A DNA stretch of 64,000 bases, from NCBI RefSeq assembly GCF_008693105.1, contig NZ_VXKK01000042.1, positions 62,001 through 126,000 on the forward strand. The letters run 5' to 3'. This stretch comes from Corynebacterium flavescens. GTDB taxonomy: Bacteria; Actinomycetota; Actinomycetes; Mycobacteriales; Mycobacteriaceae. Shown here one piece after another: positions 55,363-64,000 of the stretch (position 1 is the first letter of the stretch; the number at the start of each line of letters is the position of its first letter). A model generated the notes under the pieces. That model saw only the letters and a program-made list of their open reading frames with translations. It did no database searches and was not told the DNA's origin. Both the position numbers and the translations under genes were made by a program.

Positions 55363-56145
55363 TTATCCGTTGTCGATGTTGCGGAACCCAATGCCGATGG
55401 GAACGCCAACATTGTCGATGAGGCGCACCCCACCGATGGTCGCGGCGACCAGCAGCCGCGCATCACCAACCTCGGGGGCCGGGCCAAGGTCGCGTCCACG
55501 CAAGGCGAGGTACTCCGGTGTCACCCCGGCGGCGTCGAGCACCTGGCGCGCGACGGAAAGCACGGCCTGCGCCCCGTCTTCCGCGGCGTATGCCCCCGCG
55601 GTCAGGGCAGCCGACAAAGCGCCGGCGCGCTCACGCTCGGTCGCAGGTACCTCCGCGTTGCGCAGACTCACCGCCACCCCGTCCGGCATGCGCACCACGG
55701 GCACACCACGCACACGCACGCCCAGGTGCAGGTCGTTGATGGCCTGCCCCAACGCCACGAGCAACTCGTAGTCCTTCTCGCCCACGAAGACCTCGCTCGG
55801 ACCGAGCGCACCGATGAGCGCCAGAATGCGCGCGAGCTCCGGGGCGAGGTCCGCCACCGACTCGAGGCCATGGTCGAGCGGGACCACCTGGGTGCGCTGC
55901 CCCTTCGGCCACAGGTCGCGGTAAAACCACAGGTAGTCCACCCCCTCCAGCGCAGCGGCATCGACGCCCTCCTCCACCGCGGCAACAACCACGGCGCCAC
56001 GGCGGCGGGCGGCGGCTCGCACCAGCGCAATGTGCCCGGCATGCACACCTCGCCCCAGCGGCACGAGCGCCACCGGCCGCCCGGTCTTGCGGTAGGCGCT
56101 GCCGACCATGCGGATGCGCTCAAAGTCTGTGACAATTTCCGTCAT
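55363..56145 (-). CDS. panC: Pantoate-beta-alanine ligase
   Basis: A 260-residue nucleotidyltransferase-fold ligase from the ATG at 56145 (GGAGGAG upstream, overlapping the previous gene by four bases). It joins pantoate and beta-alanine with ATP. The ATP-binding HxGH motif appears as VHAGHIALVRAA. FVGEKDYELLVALGQAINDL is the second hallmark, and VRMPDGVAVSLRN matches the family VRExDGLAxSSRN in weaker form. It is somewhat shorter and more divergent than standard PanC, so activity is likely but not certain. Confidence 0.87.
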   Translation of the reverse strand: MTEIVTDFERIRMVGSAYRKTGRPVALVPLGRGVHAGHIALVRAAARRRGAVVVAAVEEGVDAAALEGVDYLWFYRDLWPKGQRTQVVPLDHGLESVADLAPELARILALIGALGPSEVFVGEKDYELLVALGQAINDLHLGVRVRGVPVVRMPDGVAVSLRNAEVPATERERAGALSAALTAGAYAAEDGAQAVLSVARQVLDAAGVTPEYLALRGRDLGPAPEVGDARLLVAATIGGVRLIDNVGVPIGIGFRNIDNG

Positions 56146-56798
56146 TTGTTCTCCTCCTGCAGGGCCCACAACTCTAGTTCTTCGCGCAATTCGACCTCGC
56201 CTAGGCGGCGGGCGCTCTCCAAGTAGCTGCGCCGCAGGCCCGGCTCCTCGATGGCGTAGAAGGCCGCGACGATCTCTTCGCTGTCGACATTGCCAAGCAG
56301 TTCCGGCGGCTCGTCCTCAAAAAGATCCGCGTGTCGGGCCAGGCGCCGCAGCATGCGGGCGTAGTAGACCCGCGCCGCCAACCCCGGCCGCTCGGTATCG
56401 CGGTACTCGACGGTCGTAGCACCCATTTCGCCCACGATGAGGCTCGCGATGGTCTCACCGAGCTCATCGAGCGCGCTTATCGCCCAGCGCTTCTGCGCGA
56501 AGGGGGCAGCCGCAACAGCGACAACGCCGTGCGCCTCGAGCGGGTCGAGGACCTGCACGCCGCGCGAAAGGCACGTATGAATGACGATGAGTCCGTCGAA
56601 GACGAAGCTCTCCAGCATCTCGACGGTGGCCTCAAGGCGCGCGTCTCCAACGCCGACAACAAGGGCTTGGAACTCGCGGAGGTCGCCGGGATCCTCCAGC
56701 TTGACGACGTCGTGCCCCGCCCCCATCATCCCCTCCACCAGCTCGCGCCCCGCGGAGGAGTCTCCGAGGTGGGCCACTCGCATGCGCGGGGCCTGCAT
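56142..56798 (-). CDS. Rossmann-fold/DUF2520-like protein of the pantothenate-folate cluster
   Basis: A 218-residue protein in the place of the mycobacterial Rv3603c-type gene between panC and the folate genes. The N-terminus is a degenerate nucleotide-binding fold (RVAHLGDSSAGRELVEGMMGA, then QALVVGVGDARL). The C-terminal helical part (YYARMLRRLARHADLF, IVAAFYAIEEPGLRRSYLESA) resembles dehydrogenase dimerisation domains. The glycine motif is poor (GDSSAG), so NAD(P) binding is doubtful. A role linked to pantoate metabolism is inferred from position only. It overlaps panC by four bases. Confidence 0.7.
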   Translation of the reverse strand: MQAPRMRVAHLGDSSAGRELVEGMMGAGHDVVKLEDPGDLREFQALVVGVGDARLEATVEMLESFVFDGLIVIHTCLSRGVQVLDPLEAHGVVAVAAAPFAQKRWAISALDELGETIASLIVGEMGATTVEYRDTERPGLAARVYYARMLRRLARHADLFEDEPPELLGNVDSEEIVAAFYAIEEPGLRRSYLESARRLGEVELREELELWALQEENK

Positions 56799-56800
56799 GT

Positions 56801-58021
56801 CTACTTGCCTTTCTTTTTCATCTCGGCCATGAGCTCCGCGACTGTCACGGAGCCGTCGCGGCGCTGGTCACTGCGGCGACGCCCGCGCGGCTCTGCGGAC
56901 TCTGCGGTTTTCTGGGTCTCGGTGTTCCAGTGCCGAGCCTCGTGGACGTGAGTATCCTTCGCGGCAAATTGCGTGGTCTCGTCTGCTTCGGCGGCCCAGC
57001 GCACGGCCTGGAAGGAATTGGTGTCGAAGCTCGGGCGCTCTGCAGACTTCGCCGCGGACTTCGCTGCAGACCTATCTGCAGTCTTATCCGAGGTCTTTGC
57101 TGCAGCGGGCTTCGCACCATCTTCGGGAGCGGGCTCGGCGACAGGCTCTGGCTCTACGGCTTCTGGTTCCGCGACCGGTTCCGTTTGGGCGAAACGCCCG
57201 GCTAGCGGCTCAGCGACCGGCTCAGCGACCGGCTCAGCTACAGTCTCCGCAACCGGCTTAGCAACCGGCTTAGCAACCGGCTTAGCAATAGGCTCCGCGG
57301 TGGGCTCTGCAACCGGCTCGACAAAAGGCTCGACAAAAGGCTCAGCGGCGGGTTCCGGCGCCGGCGAGGCGGCAGCGCGCGCAGACTGGCGGGGCGCGGA
57401 TTGATGCTCGCGGATCTTCTCGCTGATGATGTCACTGAGCGGGTTAGCCTCGGCAGAAGCAGAGTGTGCCGCGTTGCCGAGGAGCCCGGAGATGGCCGCC
57501 TCGGAGGGCGCGCCGTAGGATTCTTGGGAGTATTCGCGCTCGCTGGCCGCCTTGGCTTGGGCTTCGAGCTCGAGGATGCGCCGCGCCTCGGCGTGGAGGG
57601 CAGCTGGCTCATAGGTCAGGTCGCGGCCGGTGAGATCCTCGATCTGAGCGCGGATAGAGGCGAGCTCGCTGCGGATTTCTTCCAGAATGTCGAGGTCGGC
57701 TTGGCCGCGGTCGTCTCGGGCGGCGAGCGCGGAGGAGTCGGCGTGGGCGGCGGCGGCATCGAGCTCCGCGCGGTGCGCGCGCTCTTGCAATTCGAGCTTG
57801 GTCACAGATTCCTGCGCCTGACGGCGATAGCGCACCACGAGGAAGAAGCCGAGCACCGCTGCCCACAAGGCGGCGACGAGTGCGAGTTTCAGCGCGGCAG
57901 AGGAACCGGACACCAGCATGACGATGCTGGCCAGGCCGGCCAACACCACTAGGACAATCAGGCCGATTGAGCCGGCGTCCGGCTTGGATGAGTTGCTATC
58001 TTGTGGGCTCCGCGCAGTCAT
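56801..58021 (-). CDS. Membrane protein with coiled coil and Pro-Ala-Glu repeat (DUF6779-like)
   Basis: A 406-residue protein. Two adjacent membrane helices (about 18-36 and 43-63) are followed by a coiled coil (about 70-130, LELQERAHRAELDAAAAHA). Then comes a long disordered stretch in which P-V-A-E and P-V-A-K tetrads repeat about a dozen times. The C-terminus ends with a conserved-looking block, GRRRSDQRRDGSVTVAELMA. Such proteins lie next to the fol genes in actinobacteria. The function is unknown; a scaffold or envelope role is conceivable. Confidence 0.78.
   Translation of the reverse strand: MTARSPQDSNSSKPDAGSIGLIVLVVLAGLASIVMLVSGSSAALKLALVAALWAAVLGFFLVVRYRRQAQESVTKLELQERAHRAELDAAAAHADSSALAARDDRGQADLDILEEIRSELASIRAQIEDLTGRDLTYEPAALHAEARRILELEAQAKAASEREYSQESYGAPSEAAISGLLGNAAHSASAEANPLSDIISEKIREHQSAPRQSARAAASPAPEPAAEPFVEPFVEPVAEPTAEPIAKPVAKPVAKPVAETVAEPVAEPVAEPLAGRFAQTEPVAEPEAVEPEPVAEPAPEDGAKPAAAKTSDKTADRSAAKSAAKSAERPSFDTNSFQAVRWAAEADETTQFAAKDTHVHEARHWNTETQKTAESAEPRGRRRSDQRRDGSVTVAELMAEMKKKGK
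57207..57350. repeat. 12-bp minisatellite encoding PVAE-type tetrads
   Basis: About twelve consecutive units of the form GGCTCAGCGACC, with variants GGCTTAGCAACC and GGCTCGACAAAA, lie in the disordered part of the gene at 56801-58021. Several neighbouring units are identical, a sign of recent slippage. Unit length keeps the frame. Confidence 0.85.
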
Positions 58022-58082
58022 GCCCCCTAATTTACCGCGCCCAACTCAGTATTCAACGTTTATTAGGCACGGCGTTGCGCGC

Positions 58083-58565
58083 TTAGGCACCGCCGAGGGC
58101 GGAGGCGCCGTCGGCAGGCGGGCTCACCTCGCATTGGCGCTCCAGTACGATTCCGGCCACCGCCATCGCGGCCCCGCCGAGGGCGGAGGTGATCACGCCG
58201 ACGAGGTCGGCTTGCGCGGCGAGCAGCTCCCCTGCGCGAGGTACGACGTAGATGGCCACGCCGAGGTATGCCGCGCCGACGATGGTTCCCGTCCACGCGG
58301 AAGCCTTGCCCACCAGCAGGAATTGCGCGACGGTGAGGGGGTTGAGCTGGGAGCTGTCGAGCCCGATGCCGTGGGCGTCTTCCTTGCGGGCCTGGGAGAC
58401 TTTGCGCGCGAGCACGCCGCAGACCACCGCCATCACCCACAAGGTGATGGATACGGTGGCAGGTATCGCCAGCATGGAGCCGTAGAAGCGGGTGGTGAGC
58501 ATTGCCGACGCCACCGTCACGAATACGGCGACCCCTACGAGCGCGCTAATCGACGTCCTATTCAT
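58083..58565 (-). CDS. DUF3180 family membrane protein
   Basis: A 160-residue protein with four hydrophobic helices (ISALVGVAVFVTVASAML, LAIPATVSITLWVMAVVCGVLA, IVGAAYLGVAIYVV and ALGGAAMAVAGIVLE) and a conserved hydrophilic loop, GIGLDSSQLNPLTVAQFLL. The family always travels with folK in actinobacteria, as far as I recall. Its function is unknown. It starts within the folK stop (four-base overlap). Confidence 0.85.
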   Translation of the reverse strand: MNRTSISALVGVAVFVTVASAMLTTRFYGSMLAIPATVSITLWVMAVVCGVLARKVSQARKEDAHGIGLDSSQLNPLTVAQFLLVGKASAWTGTIVGAAYLGVAIYVVPRAGELLAAQADLVGVITSALGGAAMAVAGIVLERQCEVSPPADGASALGGA

Positions 58566-59050
58566 CGCAGATCCTCCATTCTCCCCAGCTCGCGCACCGC
58601 GGCGACCTCGGCCGGATCCAGTTCCGCGATGAGCGCGGATACGGGGCGCTCTCCCAACTTGGCCTGCGGGTCAGCGGACAGCCAGGGCACGAGCACGAAG
58701 GCGCGTTTCTCAGCAAAGGGATGCGGCAAGGTCAGCTCCGGATTGTTGGACTCTACGCCTTCTACCTGCACGATATCGACGTCGAGTGTGCGCGGGCCCC
58801 AGTGGCGCAGCCGCACGCGCTGCGCGGCGGCCTCCAGTGCCTGGCCGCGGCGCAACAGCTGCAGCGGGGTCTCGGGCACCTCGACCACGAGCACCGCGTT
58901 GAGGAACTCTTCCTGATCTTCTACTCCCCAGGGCGGGGTGGCATATACAGGCGAGGAGGCAACTATCTGGTCCGCGAACTCCGCGAAGACGCTGTCCAAG
59001 AGCGCCACGCGGTCCTCCAGGTTGGATCCGATAGACAGTACCGCGCGCAT
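58562..59050 (-). CDS. folK: 2-amino-4-hydroxy-6-hydroxymethyldihydropteridine diphosphokinase
   Basis: A 162-residue HPPK, which transfers pyrophosphate from ATP to the pterin alcohol. Visible are LSIGSNLEDRVALL at the N-terminus, VYATPPWGVEDQEEFLNAVL, and the metal-binding RHWGPRTLDVDIVQ followed by LTLPHPFAEKRAFVLVPW. Length is normal. Its start touches the folB stop (shared base 59050), so the fol genes are tightly coupled. Confidence 0.95.
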   Translation of the reverse strand: MRAVLSIGSNLEDRVALLDSVFAEFADQIVASSPVYATPPWGVEDQEEFLNAVLVVEVPETPLQLLRRGQALEAAAQRVRLRHWGPRTLDVDIVQVEGVESNNPELTLPHPFAEKRAFVLVPWLSADPQAKLGERPVSALIAELDPAEVAAVRELGRMEDLR

Positions 59051-59421
59051 CAGTTGCCCCGCTGCGTTTTCCGGGAACGTCTTGCCACTACGGCCACATC
59101 GCCGAAGGTGCGGGGAATGGGAGCCTGCGGCTTGTGCACAGTTACCTCGATGGCGTAGAGGAGCGGGAAGGTCTCCATCGCGGTCTGGGCCACCTCGGTG
59201 GCCACGGTCTCGATGAGGTCGCGGGAGGGGCCTTCGACGATGTGTGCGGCGACGTCGGCAAGCTCGGCGTAGTTGATGGTGCGCGCTAGGTCATCCCCGG
59301 GGGCGAAGTCGAGCCAGCAGGTGATGTCGACGATGAAGGGCTGGCCGGCGCGCTTCTCCTCGGCGAAGACGCCGTGGTAGCCAAAGCACTCCAGGCCTTT
59401 AAGTTCGATGCGATCTGCCAT
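59050..59421 (-). CDS. folB: Dihydroneopterin aldolase
   Basis: A 123-residue aldolase from the ATG at 59421 (AAAGGA upstream). Family blocks are LKGLECFGYHGVFAEEKRAG with the active-site glutamate, VDITCWLDF, INYAELADVAAHIVEG and the C-terminal VTVHKPQAPIPRTF. It cleaves dihydroneopterin to the substrate of FolK. The frame stays open far upstream within folP's antisense-free neighbour frame, but only this start gives the conserved N-terminus. Confidence 0.95.
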   Translation of the reverse strand: MADRIELKGLECFGYHGVFAEEKRAGQPFIVDITCWLDFAPGDDLARTINYAELADVAAHIVEGPSRDLIETVATEVAQTAMETFPLLYAIEVTVHKPQAPIPRTFGDVAVVARRSRKTQRGN

Positions 59422-59440
59422 GTGATTTCCTTTCGGGGCG

Positions 59441-60331
59441 CTACCTGGCGCCGTTGGTATAGATGCCCGTAGCGTTGCGCCCGCCGCGGTAGGCCGCCCC
59501 GGCGTTCCAGGCGGCGGCGACGTCGACGGCATCGCGCGAGACTGCCACCTCGTGGACCCGCACGCCCCACGCCCCCAGCTGGGAGGCGATGGCGGTGACC
59601 GCGCTGGTCGCCGCGTCTGCCAACAAGGGCCCCGACTCAAGGCCGCGATCATCACGGATGGCGGCGAGGAAGCGCTTGCGCGAGGCCCCGACGAGGATGG
59701 GAAACTCGCCCGCGATGAACTCCGGCAGCGCCCGCAGCAGCGCCCAATTGTCCTGCGGTGTCTTGGCAAAGCCCAGACCCGGGTCGAGAACAATGTTCTC
59801 GCGGTGAACCCCCGCCTGCACCGCGGAGGCGCTGAGCTGGGCGAGCGCCGCGTGGACATCCGCAACCACATCGCCGGGGTGATGGCTGCCGGCCGCCGAG
59901 CCAAACTTGACGGTGCGCCAGTGCATGAGGCACACCGGGATATCCGCGGCCGCCATCGTGGCATACATCTGCGGATCTGCGAGGCCTCCGGAGACGTCAT
60001 TGATCATGTCCACGCCGACCTTAGCCGCCTCCGCGGCCACCTCGGCGCGCATAGTGTCCACTGAGGTGCGGATTCCCTCTGAATGCAGCGCCGCGATGAC
60101 TGGCACCACGCGGCGCAGCTCTTCTTCGGCGGACACGCGCACGGCGCCGGGGCGAGTGGACTCGCCGCCGACGTCGACCATGTCTGCGCCCTGCGCCACA
60201 AGCTCGCGGGCGTGCGCAAGAGCTGCTTCTACGTCGATAAAGCGTCCGCCATCGGAGAAGGAATCCTCAGTGACGTTGAGGATTCCCATCACCAGGGTCC
60301 GGCCCTGCACCGTGAGATCGGCGATACTCAT
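59441..60331 (-). CDS. folP: Dihydropteroate synthase
   Basis: A 296-residue TIM-barrel enzyme that joins the pterin pyrophosphate to p-aminobenzoate, the target of sulfonamides. Visible are MGILNVTEDSFSDGGRF, VDVGGESTRPGA, MINDVSGG, LDPGLGFAKTPQDNW, VGASRKRF and the closing RVHEVAVSRDAVDVA. All substrate-binding loops are present, so no resistance-type change is evident by eye. It lies 19 bases before folB and 44 bases after folE. Confidence 0.96.
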   Translation of the reverse strand: MSIADLTVQGRTLVMGILNVTEDSFSDGGRFIDVEAALAHARELVAQGADMVDVGGESTRPGAVRVSAEEELRRVVPVIAALHSEGIRTSVDTMRAEVAAEAAKVGVDMINDVSGGLADPQMYATMAAADIPVCLMHWRTVKFGSAAGSHHPGDVVADVHAALAQLSASAVQAGVHRENIVLDPGLGFAKTPQDNWALLRALPEFIAGEFPILVGASRKRFLAAIRDDRGLESGPLLADAATSAVTAIASQLGAWGVRVHEVAVSRDAVDVAAAWNAGAAYRGGRNATGIYTNGAR

Positions 60332-60375
60332 GAGACTATTCTCCTTGCCCGACTCCGGGAGGCGGGGTTCAGCGT

Positions 60376-60969
60376 CTAACTGCGGATAAGGCTTAAGACC
60401 TCGGCACGCGAGGCGGCATTGGTCTTAAACCCGCCGCGCACTGCCGACGTCGTGGTCGTAGCCCCCGGCTTGCGGATACCGCGCATGGCCATGCACAAGT
60501 GCTCGCATTCGATGACGACGATGACGGACTGCGCGCCGAGCACCGACACCAAAGCGTCAGCGACCTGACGGGTCAACCTTTCTTGGACCTGCGGGCGCTT
60601 GGCGTAGACATCCGCCAGGCGCGCGAGCTTGGATAGCCCGGTCACCCGACCGTCCTTGCCGGGAATATAGCCAATGTGTGCCACACCGAAGAAGGGAACG
60701 AGGTGGTGCTCGCAGGTGGAGTAAATGGGAATATCGCGCACGAGGACGAGCTCTTGGTGCTCCTCAGAAAAGGTCTTGTGCAAAACCTCAGTGGGATCCT
60801 CGTGGAGCCCAGCAAAGACCTCGCGGTAGGAACGAGCCACCCGCGCGGGGGTTTCCCGCAGGCCCTCGCGGTCGGGGTCCTCCCCTACCGCCAAGAGCAG
60901 CTCACGCACTGCTGCCTCTGCTCTATCTTGATCGAAGGCCGCTATGGCCGGAATCTCGCTACTTGTCAT
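60376..60969 (-). CDS. folE: GTP cyclohydrolase I
   Basis: A 197-residue enzyme making dihydroneopterin triphosphate from GTP, the first step of folate synthesis. The zinc ligands are in [12 protein letters not shown] and in the C-terminal [38 protein letters not shown] and the closing [11 protein letters not shown] are intact. It has its own ATG at 60969 with GAAGGAAAAG upstream, so it can be translated alone. However, the damaged ftsH frame runs straight into it, and an FtsH-FolE fusion product is also possible. Confidence 0.95.
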   Translation of the reverse strand: MTSSEIPAIAAFDQDRAEAAVRELLLAVGEDPDREGLRETPARVARSYREVFAGLHEDPTEVLHKTFSEEHQELVLVRDIPIYSTCEHHLVPFFGVAHIGYIPGKDGRVTGLSKLARLADVYAKRPQVQERLTRQVADALVSVLGAQSVIVVIECEHLCMAMRGIRKPGATTTTSAVRGGFKTNAASRAEVLSLIRS

Positions 60970-63285
60970 CTTTTCCTTCTTCCGCGTGGGGGCCGGAGGC
61001 ATAAGGGTTCGAGCTCGACTCTTCCACGCCGGGCACAGCCCAGTTATTGCTCGGCTTGGAGTGCCGCCCCCCGGCCAGCTGCGCGGATGGTTCCTGCTCA
61101 GGCGCGGTATTCCCTGCGCCCTCGGCGTTCGCGGTACCCTCTGTGCTCTCAGCGTTCTCTGAGCCTTCTGGGCCCGCTTGCCCGCTGAGCTCTCTGTGCT
61201 TTCCACAGACTCGTCCACGACGTCGCCCGCATGCTGCCCAAAGTTGAATCCAATCTGGCCCTTGGCTTCCTCGCCTGCTTGGCGGCGTTCCCGGGCGGCA
61301 CGGGAGGCGTCGAGAAGCGTCATGCGCTTCGGGATTTCCTCGCCGCGCGCCTGGGCCAACTCGACCGGGGTCTTGACCGGCTCGCGCCCCGCCTGGCGGG
61401 GGAAGCGATCATCCTCGTTGGGGAAGACATCGAAAGCCGGGCGCGGCTCGATGCCGGTGAAGATGCGCTCGAGGTCCGGCCGGCGCACCGTTTCCTTCTC
61501 TAGGAGCAGGTCCGCGAGCTTATCAAGGTAGTCGCGGTGCTGCGCCAGGATGTCATAGGCCTGCTGGTGGGCGCGATCGAGCAGGTAACGCAGCTGATCG
61601 TCGATGCGCGCGGCCACCGCGTCGGAGTACTCGATGGAGCCGCCGCCCATGCCGTAGCCAAAGGGATCGCCCTGCTCCTTGCCATACTTGACGGTGCCCA
61701 GATCCGGGGAGAAACCGTACTCGGTGAGCATGGAGCGCGCGATCTTGGTGGCGTTCTCAATATCGGAGGAGGCGCCGGTGGTGGGCGCGCCGAAGACTAG
61801 CTCCTCGGCCGCGCGCCCGCCCATGGCAAAGACCAGCCGCGCGAAGAGCTCGTCGCGGGTGTACATGCCCTTGTCATCTTCTTGCGCGGTCATGGCGTGA
61901 CCGCCGGTGCGCCCGCGGGCCAAGATGGTGACCTTGTACACGCGTTCGATGTCCTTGAGCGCCCATGCGGCAAGCGTGTGCCCGCCCTCGTGATAGGCGG
62001 TGACCTTCTTCTCGTGTTCGGAGATGATCTTGCCCTGACGGCGCGGCCCGCCGACGACGCGGTCGGTGGCTTCCTCGAGGGCGTCATAAGTAATGACGTT
62101 GCCGCCGATGCGCGCGGTGAGCAGCGCGGCCTCGTTAAGCACGTTAGCCAGGTCAGCGCCGGACATGCCGGCGGTGCGCTTGGCCAGCTGGGCCACGTCA
62201 ACTTCCTTGGCCAGCGGCTTGTCCTTAGCGTGGACGCGCAGGATCTGCTCGCGGCCGGCCAGGTCCGGGTTGGTCACGGGGATCTGGCGGTCGAAGCGGC
62301 CCGGGCGCAGCAGCGCCGGGTCGAGGATGTCGGGGCGGTTGGTCGCCGCGATGAGGATGACGCCCTCGCGGTCGCCGAAGCCGTCCATCTCCACGAGCAG
62401 CTGGTTGAGGGTCTGCTCGCGCTCATCGTGCCCGCCGCCGGTGCCGGAGCCGCGCTGGCGGCCCACGGCGTCGATCTCGTCGACGAAGATGATGCAGGGA
62501 CTATTCTCCTTGGCCTGCTTGAATAGGTCGCGCACGCGGGAGGCGCCCACGCCGACGAACATCTCCACGAAGTCCGAGCCGGAGATGGAATAGAAGGGAA
62601 CGCCCGCCTCCCCGGCCACGGCGCGCGCCAGCAGCGTCTTGCCTGTGCCGGGAGGGCCGTAGAGCAGAACGCCGCGCGGGATCTTGGCGCCTAGGGCGTA
62701 GTAGCGGTCCGGGTTGTCCAGGAAGTCCTTGATTTCACGCAGCTCGTCGACGGCCTCATCCGCACCCGCCACATCGGCGAAGGTGTTGGTGGGCATGTCC
62801 TTGGTCAGTTCCTTGGCCTTGGAACCGCCGATGCCGAACATCCCGCCGCCGTTTTGCTGCATACGAGACATGAACCAGAACAGGAAGGCGAACAAGATGA
62901 GCATGGGCAGCAAGAAGCTAATCATGGAGCCAAAGAAGGACTCTTGGGTCACCTTGGTCTGGTACTTGTCCGCACCAGAATCCTTGACGGCGTTGAAGAT
63001 CTGCTCGCCGGCACGTGCCGGGTACTTGGCAATTACCTCTTCGACGCCTTCGCGCTCTTCCACCTTGACCGGGTTCTTGAGCTTGAGGCGGACCTGCTGC
63101 TCGCGATCGTCGATCTGCGCCTCCGCCACGTTCTTATCCTGCAGCTGCTGGACGGCTACCGAGGTATCGACCGGCATATAGCTGCGGGAATCGTTGGTGA
63201 AGAAGGTGAAGGAGTAGATCGCTATGAGGACCAGCGCGGCAATCGCGCCGTAGCGAAGAATGTTCTTGTTTCTCGTAATTTTCAT
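60376..63285 (-). CDS. ftsH: ATP-dependent zinc metalloprotease FtsH, frame running on into FolE
   Basis: A membrane protease of the AAA family. It has two membrane helices (about 13-29 and 120-139) around an external domain. Walker A is GPPGTGKT near residue 210, the second-region loop is [12 protein letters not shown], and the zinc-binding helix is [12 protein letters not shown]. The FtsH body is complete. After ESTESSAG (near 61185) the frame becomes basic and unlike FtsH, while the +1 frame continues with [16 protein letters not shown] and [17 protein letters not shown] to a TAG at 60959. One G seems lost from a GGGG run (61181-61183). As read, there is no stop before the end of folE, giving a frame of about 970 codons. 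Confidence 0.88.
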   Translation of the reverse strand: MKITRNKNILRYGAIAALVLIAIYSFTFFTNDSRSYMPVDTSVAVQQLQDKNVAEAQIDDREQQVRLKLKNPVKVEEREGVEEVIAKYPARAGEQIFNAVKDSGADKYQTKVTQESFFGSMISFLLPMLILFAFLFWFMSRMQQNGGGMFGIGGSKAKELTKDMPTNTFADVAGADEAVDELREIKDFLDNPDRYYALGAKIPRGVLLYGPPGTGKTLLARAVAGEAGVPFYSISGSDFVEMFVGVGASRVRDLFKQAKENSPCIIFVDEIDAVGRQRGSGTGGGHDEREQTLNQLLVEMDGFGDREGVILIAATNRPDILDPALLRPGRFDRQIPVTNPDLAGREQILRVHAKDKPLAKEVDVAQLAKRTAGMSGADLANVLNEAALLTARIGGNVITYDALEEATDRVVGGPRRQGKIISEHEKKVTAYHEGGHTLAAWALKDIERVYKVTILARGRTGGHAMTAQEDDKGMYTRDELFARLVFAMGGRAAEELVFGAPTTGASSDIENATKIARSMLTEYGFSPDLGTVKYGKEQGDPFGYGMGGGSIEYSDAVAARIDDQLRYLLDRAHQQAYDILAQHRDYLDKLADLLLEKETVRRPDLERIFTGIEPRPAFDVFPNEDDRFPRQAGREPVKTPVELAQARGEEIPKRMTLLDASRAARERRQAGEEAKGQIGFNFGQHAGDVVDESVESTESSAGKRAQKAQRTLRAQRVPRTPRAQGIPRLSRNHPRSWPGGGTPSRAITGLCPAWKSRARTLMPPAPTRKKEKMTSSEIPAIAAFDQDRAEAAVRELLLAVGEDPDREGLRETPARVARSYREVFAGLHEDPTEVLHKTFSEEHQELVLVRDIPIYSTCEHHLVPFFGVAHIGYIPGKDGRVTGLSKLARLADVYAKRPQVQERLTRQVADALVSVLGAQSVIVVIECEHLCMAMRGIRKPGATTTTSAVRGGFKTNAASRAEVLSLIRS

Positions 63286-63297
63286 CAATGCGCGACT

Positions 63298-63885
63298 TTA
63301 TTGGTTGTTATAAACATCGGGGTGAAGTGTACCCACGTAGGGCAGGTCGCGGTAGTGCTCCGCGTAGTCGAGGCCGTAGCCAATGACGAACTCATTGGGG
63401 ATATCAAAACCCACCTGCAGCAAGTCAATGTCGGCCTTGATGACCTCCGGCTTGCGCAGCAGGGTAACAACCTCCAGGGAGCGCGGGTTGCGGCCTTTAA
63501 GGTTGCGGATGAGCCAGGACAAGGTAAGCCCGGAATCTATGATGTCCTCGACGATGAGGACATCTCGGTCCTCAATGTCGCGGTCCAAATCTTTGAGGAT
63601 GCGCACTACCCCGGAAGATGAGGTGGCATTGCCATAGGAGGATACGGCCATGAACTCCAGCTGGGAGGGAATGCTAAGCGCACGGGCGAAGTCGGTGAGG
63701 AAGAATACTGCGCCCTTGAGCACGCACACGAGGATGAGTTCTTCCTCGGCATCGGCATAGCGCTGCGAGACTGACTGCGCCAGCTCTTTGATGCGGTTGT
63801 GGAGATCCTCTTCGTTGATGAGGACGGCTTCGACATCGTTGCCATAGCGATTGGCGGGGACGTTGAAGTCTTTGTTGCTGTGCAC
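63298..63885 (-). CDS. hpt: Hypoxanthine phosphoribosyltransferase
   Basis: A 195-residue purine salvage enzyme that makes IMP and GMP from hypoxanthine, guanine and PRPP. The PRPP loop is [17 protein letters not shown]. The N-terminal [17 protein letters not shown] and the flexible-loop region [12 protein letters not shown] are visible, as is the base-recognition [19 protein letters not shown] near the end. The GTG start has AAAGGAG about ten bases before it. It lies between tilS and ftsH, the order seen across Gram-positive bacteria. Confidence 0.96.
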   Translation of the reverse strand: MHSNKDFNVPANRYGNDVEAVLINEEDLHNRIKELAQSVSQRYADAEEELILVCVLKGAVFFLTDFARALSIPSQLEFMAVSSYGNATSSSGVVRILKDLDRDIEDRDVLIVEDIIDSGLTLSWLIRNLKGRNPRSLEVVTLLRKPEVIKADIDLLQVGFDIPNEFVIGYGLDYAEHYRDLPYVGTLHPDVYNNQ

Positions 63886-63900
63886 TTGCTTGCGCTCCTT

Positions 63901-64000
63901 TTAGCGTCCGGACAATAGGGCTAGTTTGCCACCAACCCGGGTGACTTCCAACCTTTGCCCCGACTTTGGCTCAAATCCGGGTTCGGCCGCCACGGCGACG
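63901..64000 (-). CDS. tilS: tRNA(Ile)-lysidine synthase, C-terminal fragment
   Basis: The last 32 codons of a gene that continues beyond the window, ending at a TAA at 63901. The peptide reads VAVAAEPGFEPKSGQRLEVT, then RVGGKLALLSGR. It is too short to identify by itself. The call rests on position directly upstream of hpt and ftsH, where tilS lies in nearly all relatives. The stop is 15 bases before the hpt start. Confidence 0.65.
   Translation of the reverse strand, partial: VAVAAEPGFEPKSGQRLEVTRVGGKLALLSGR

Noticed and set aside
57207-57350. Short regular repeats considered as a CRISPR array
   Set aside because: Units are 12 bases with no spacers, lie inside a coding frame and translate to a PVAE-type linker; no cas genes are present.

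Overview
The window is high-GC actinobacterial DNA and almost certainly comes from a Corynebacterium species. The evidence is gene order, read from memory of the genus and not searched: thrE-otsA-otsB-ipsA-zinc ABC transporter, carD-ispD-ispF-cysS-rlmB next to lpqE, and lysS-panC-folK-folB-folP-folE-ftsH-hpt-tilS. All three blocks are conserved in corynebacteria or mycobacteria. The cluster ndnR-nadA-(nadB)-nadC-nadS under a Nudix-type regulator is also corynebacterial. No ribosomal RNA, CRISPR array, insertion sequence or prophage was seen; there is one tRNA (Thr, UGU).

Layout. 1-850: the end of an MFS exporter and its TetR regulator. 858-6593: de novo NAD synthesis (nadA, nadB, nadC, the cysteine desulfurase nadS) behind the ADP-ribose-type repressor ndnR, with a 29-bp palindromic operator at 6654-6682. 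7091-17925: acetoin/2,3-butanediol metabolism (butA and the acetoin dehydrogenase genes acoA-acoB-acoC-lpd). A FUSC-type membrane protein, a succinate-semialdehyde dehydrogenase and an AT-rich, probably acquired gene (10681-12663) lie within this region. 18176-20198: a DUF488 protein, a DUF222/HNH nuclease and the tRNA. 20349-29861: threonine exporter, a lysine-rich histone-tail-like protein, trehalose synthesis (otsA, otsB), the LacI-type regulator ipsA, a zinc ABC transporter with a Zur-like operator, and an esterase. 29858-35049: rlmB, cysS, ispF, ispD, carD and lpqE. 35178-37814: an amino-acid ABC transporter operon in decay. 37992-51050: radA, carbonic anhydrase, mutY, a second ThrE-type exporter, a small DUF4236 protein, clpC, an MFS exporter, guaB1 and lysS. 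51266-54399: PhoX phosphatase and a second DUF222/HNH paralogue. 54396-64000: pantothenate genes, the folate operon, ftsH, hpt and the end of tilS.

Most notable. (1) The 660-residue protein at 10681-12663 has an N-terminal membrane anchor, nine calcium-binding DxDxDG (thrombospondin type 3-like) repeats, a helical pre-toxin-like region and a C-terminal domain resembling restriction-endonuclease-fold polymorphic toxins. The expected catalytic lysine is replaced by asparagine and no immunity gene is adjacent. (2) A one-base loss near the 3' end of ftsH removes its stop and puts it in frame with folE, so one frame of about 970 codons covers both. (3) The amino-acid ABC operon carries four separate lesions in its permease and ATPase genes while the binding protein stays intact. 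(4) The two DUF222/HNH genes both have perfect DnaA-box-like 9-mers upstream. (5) The FUSC gene has a coding-like N-terminus with no in-frame start codon.
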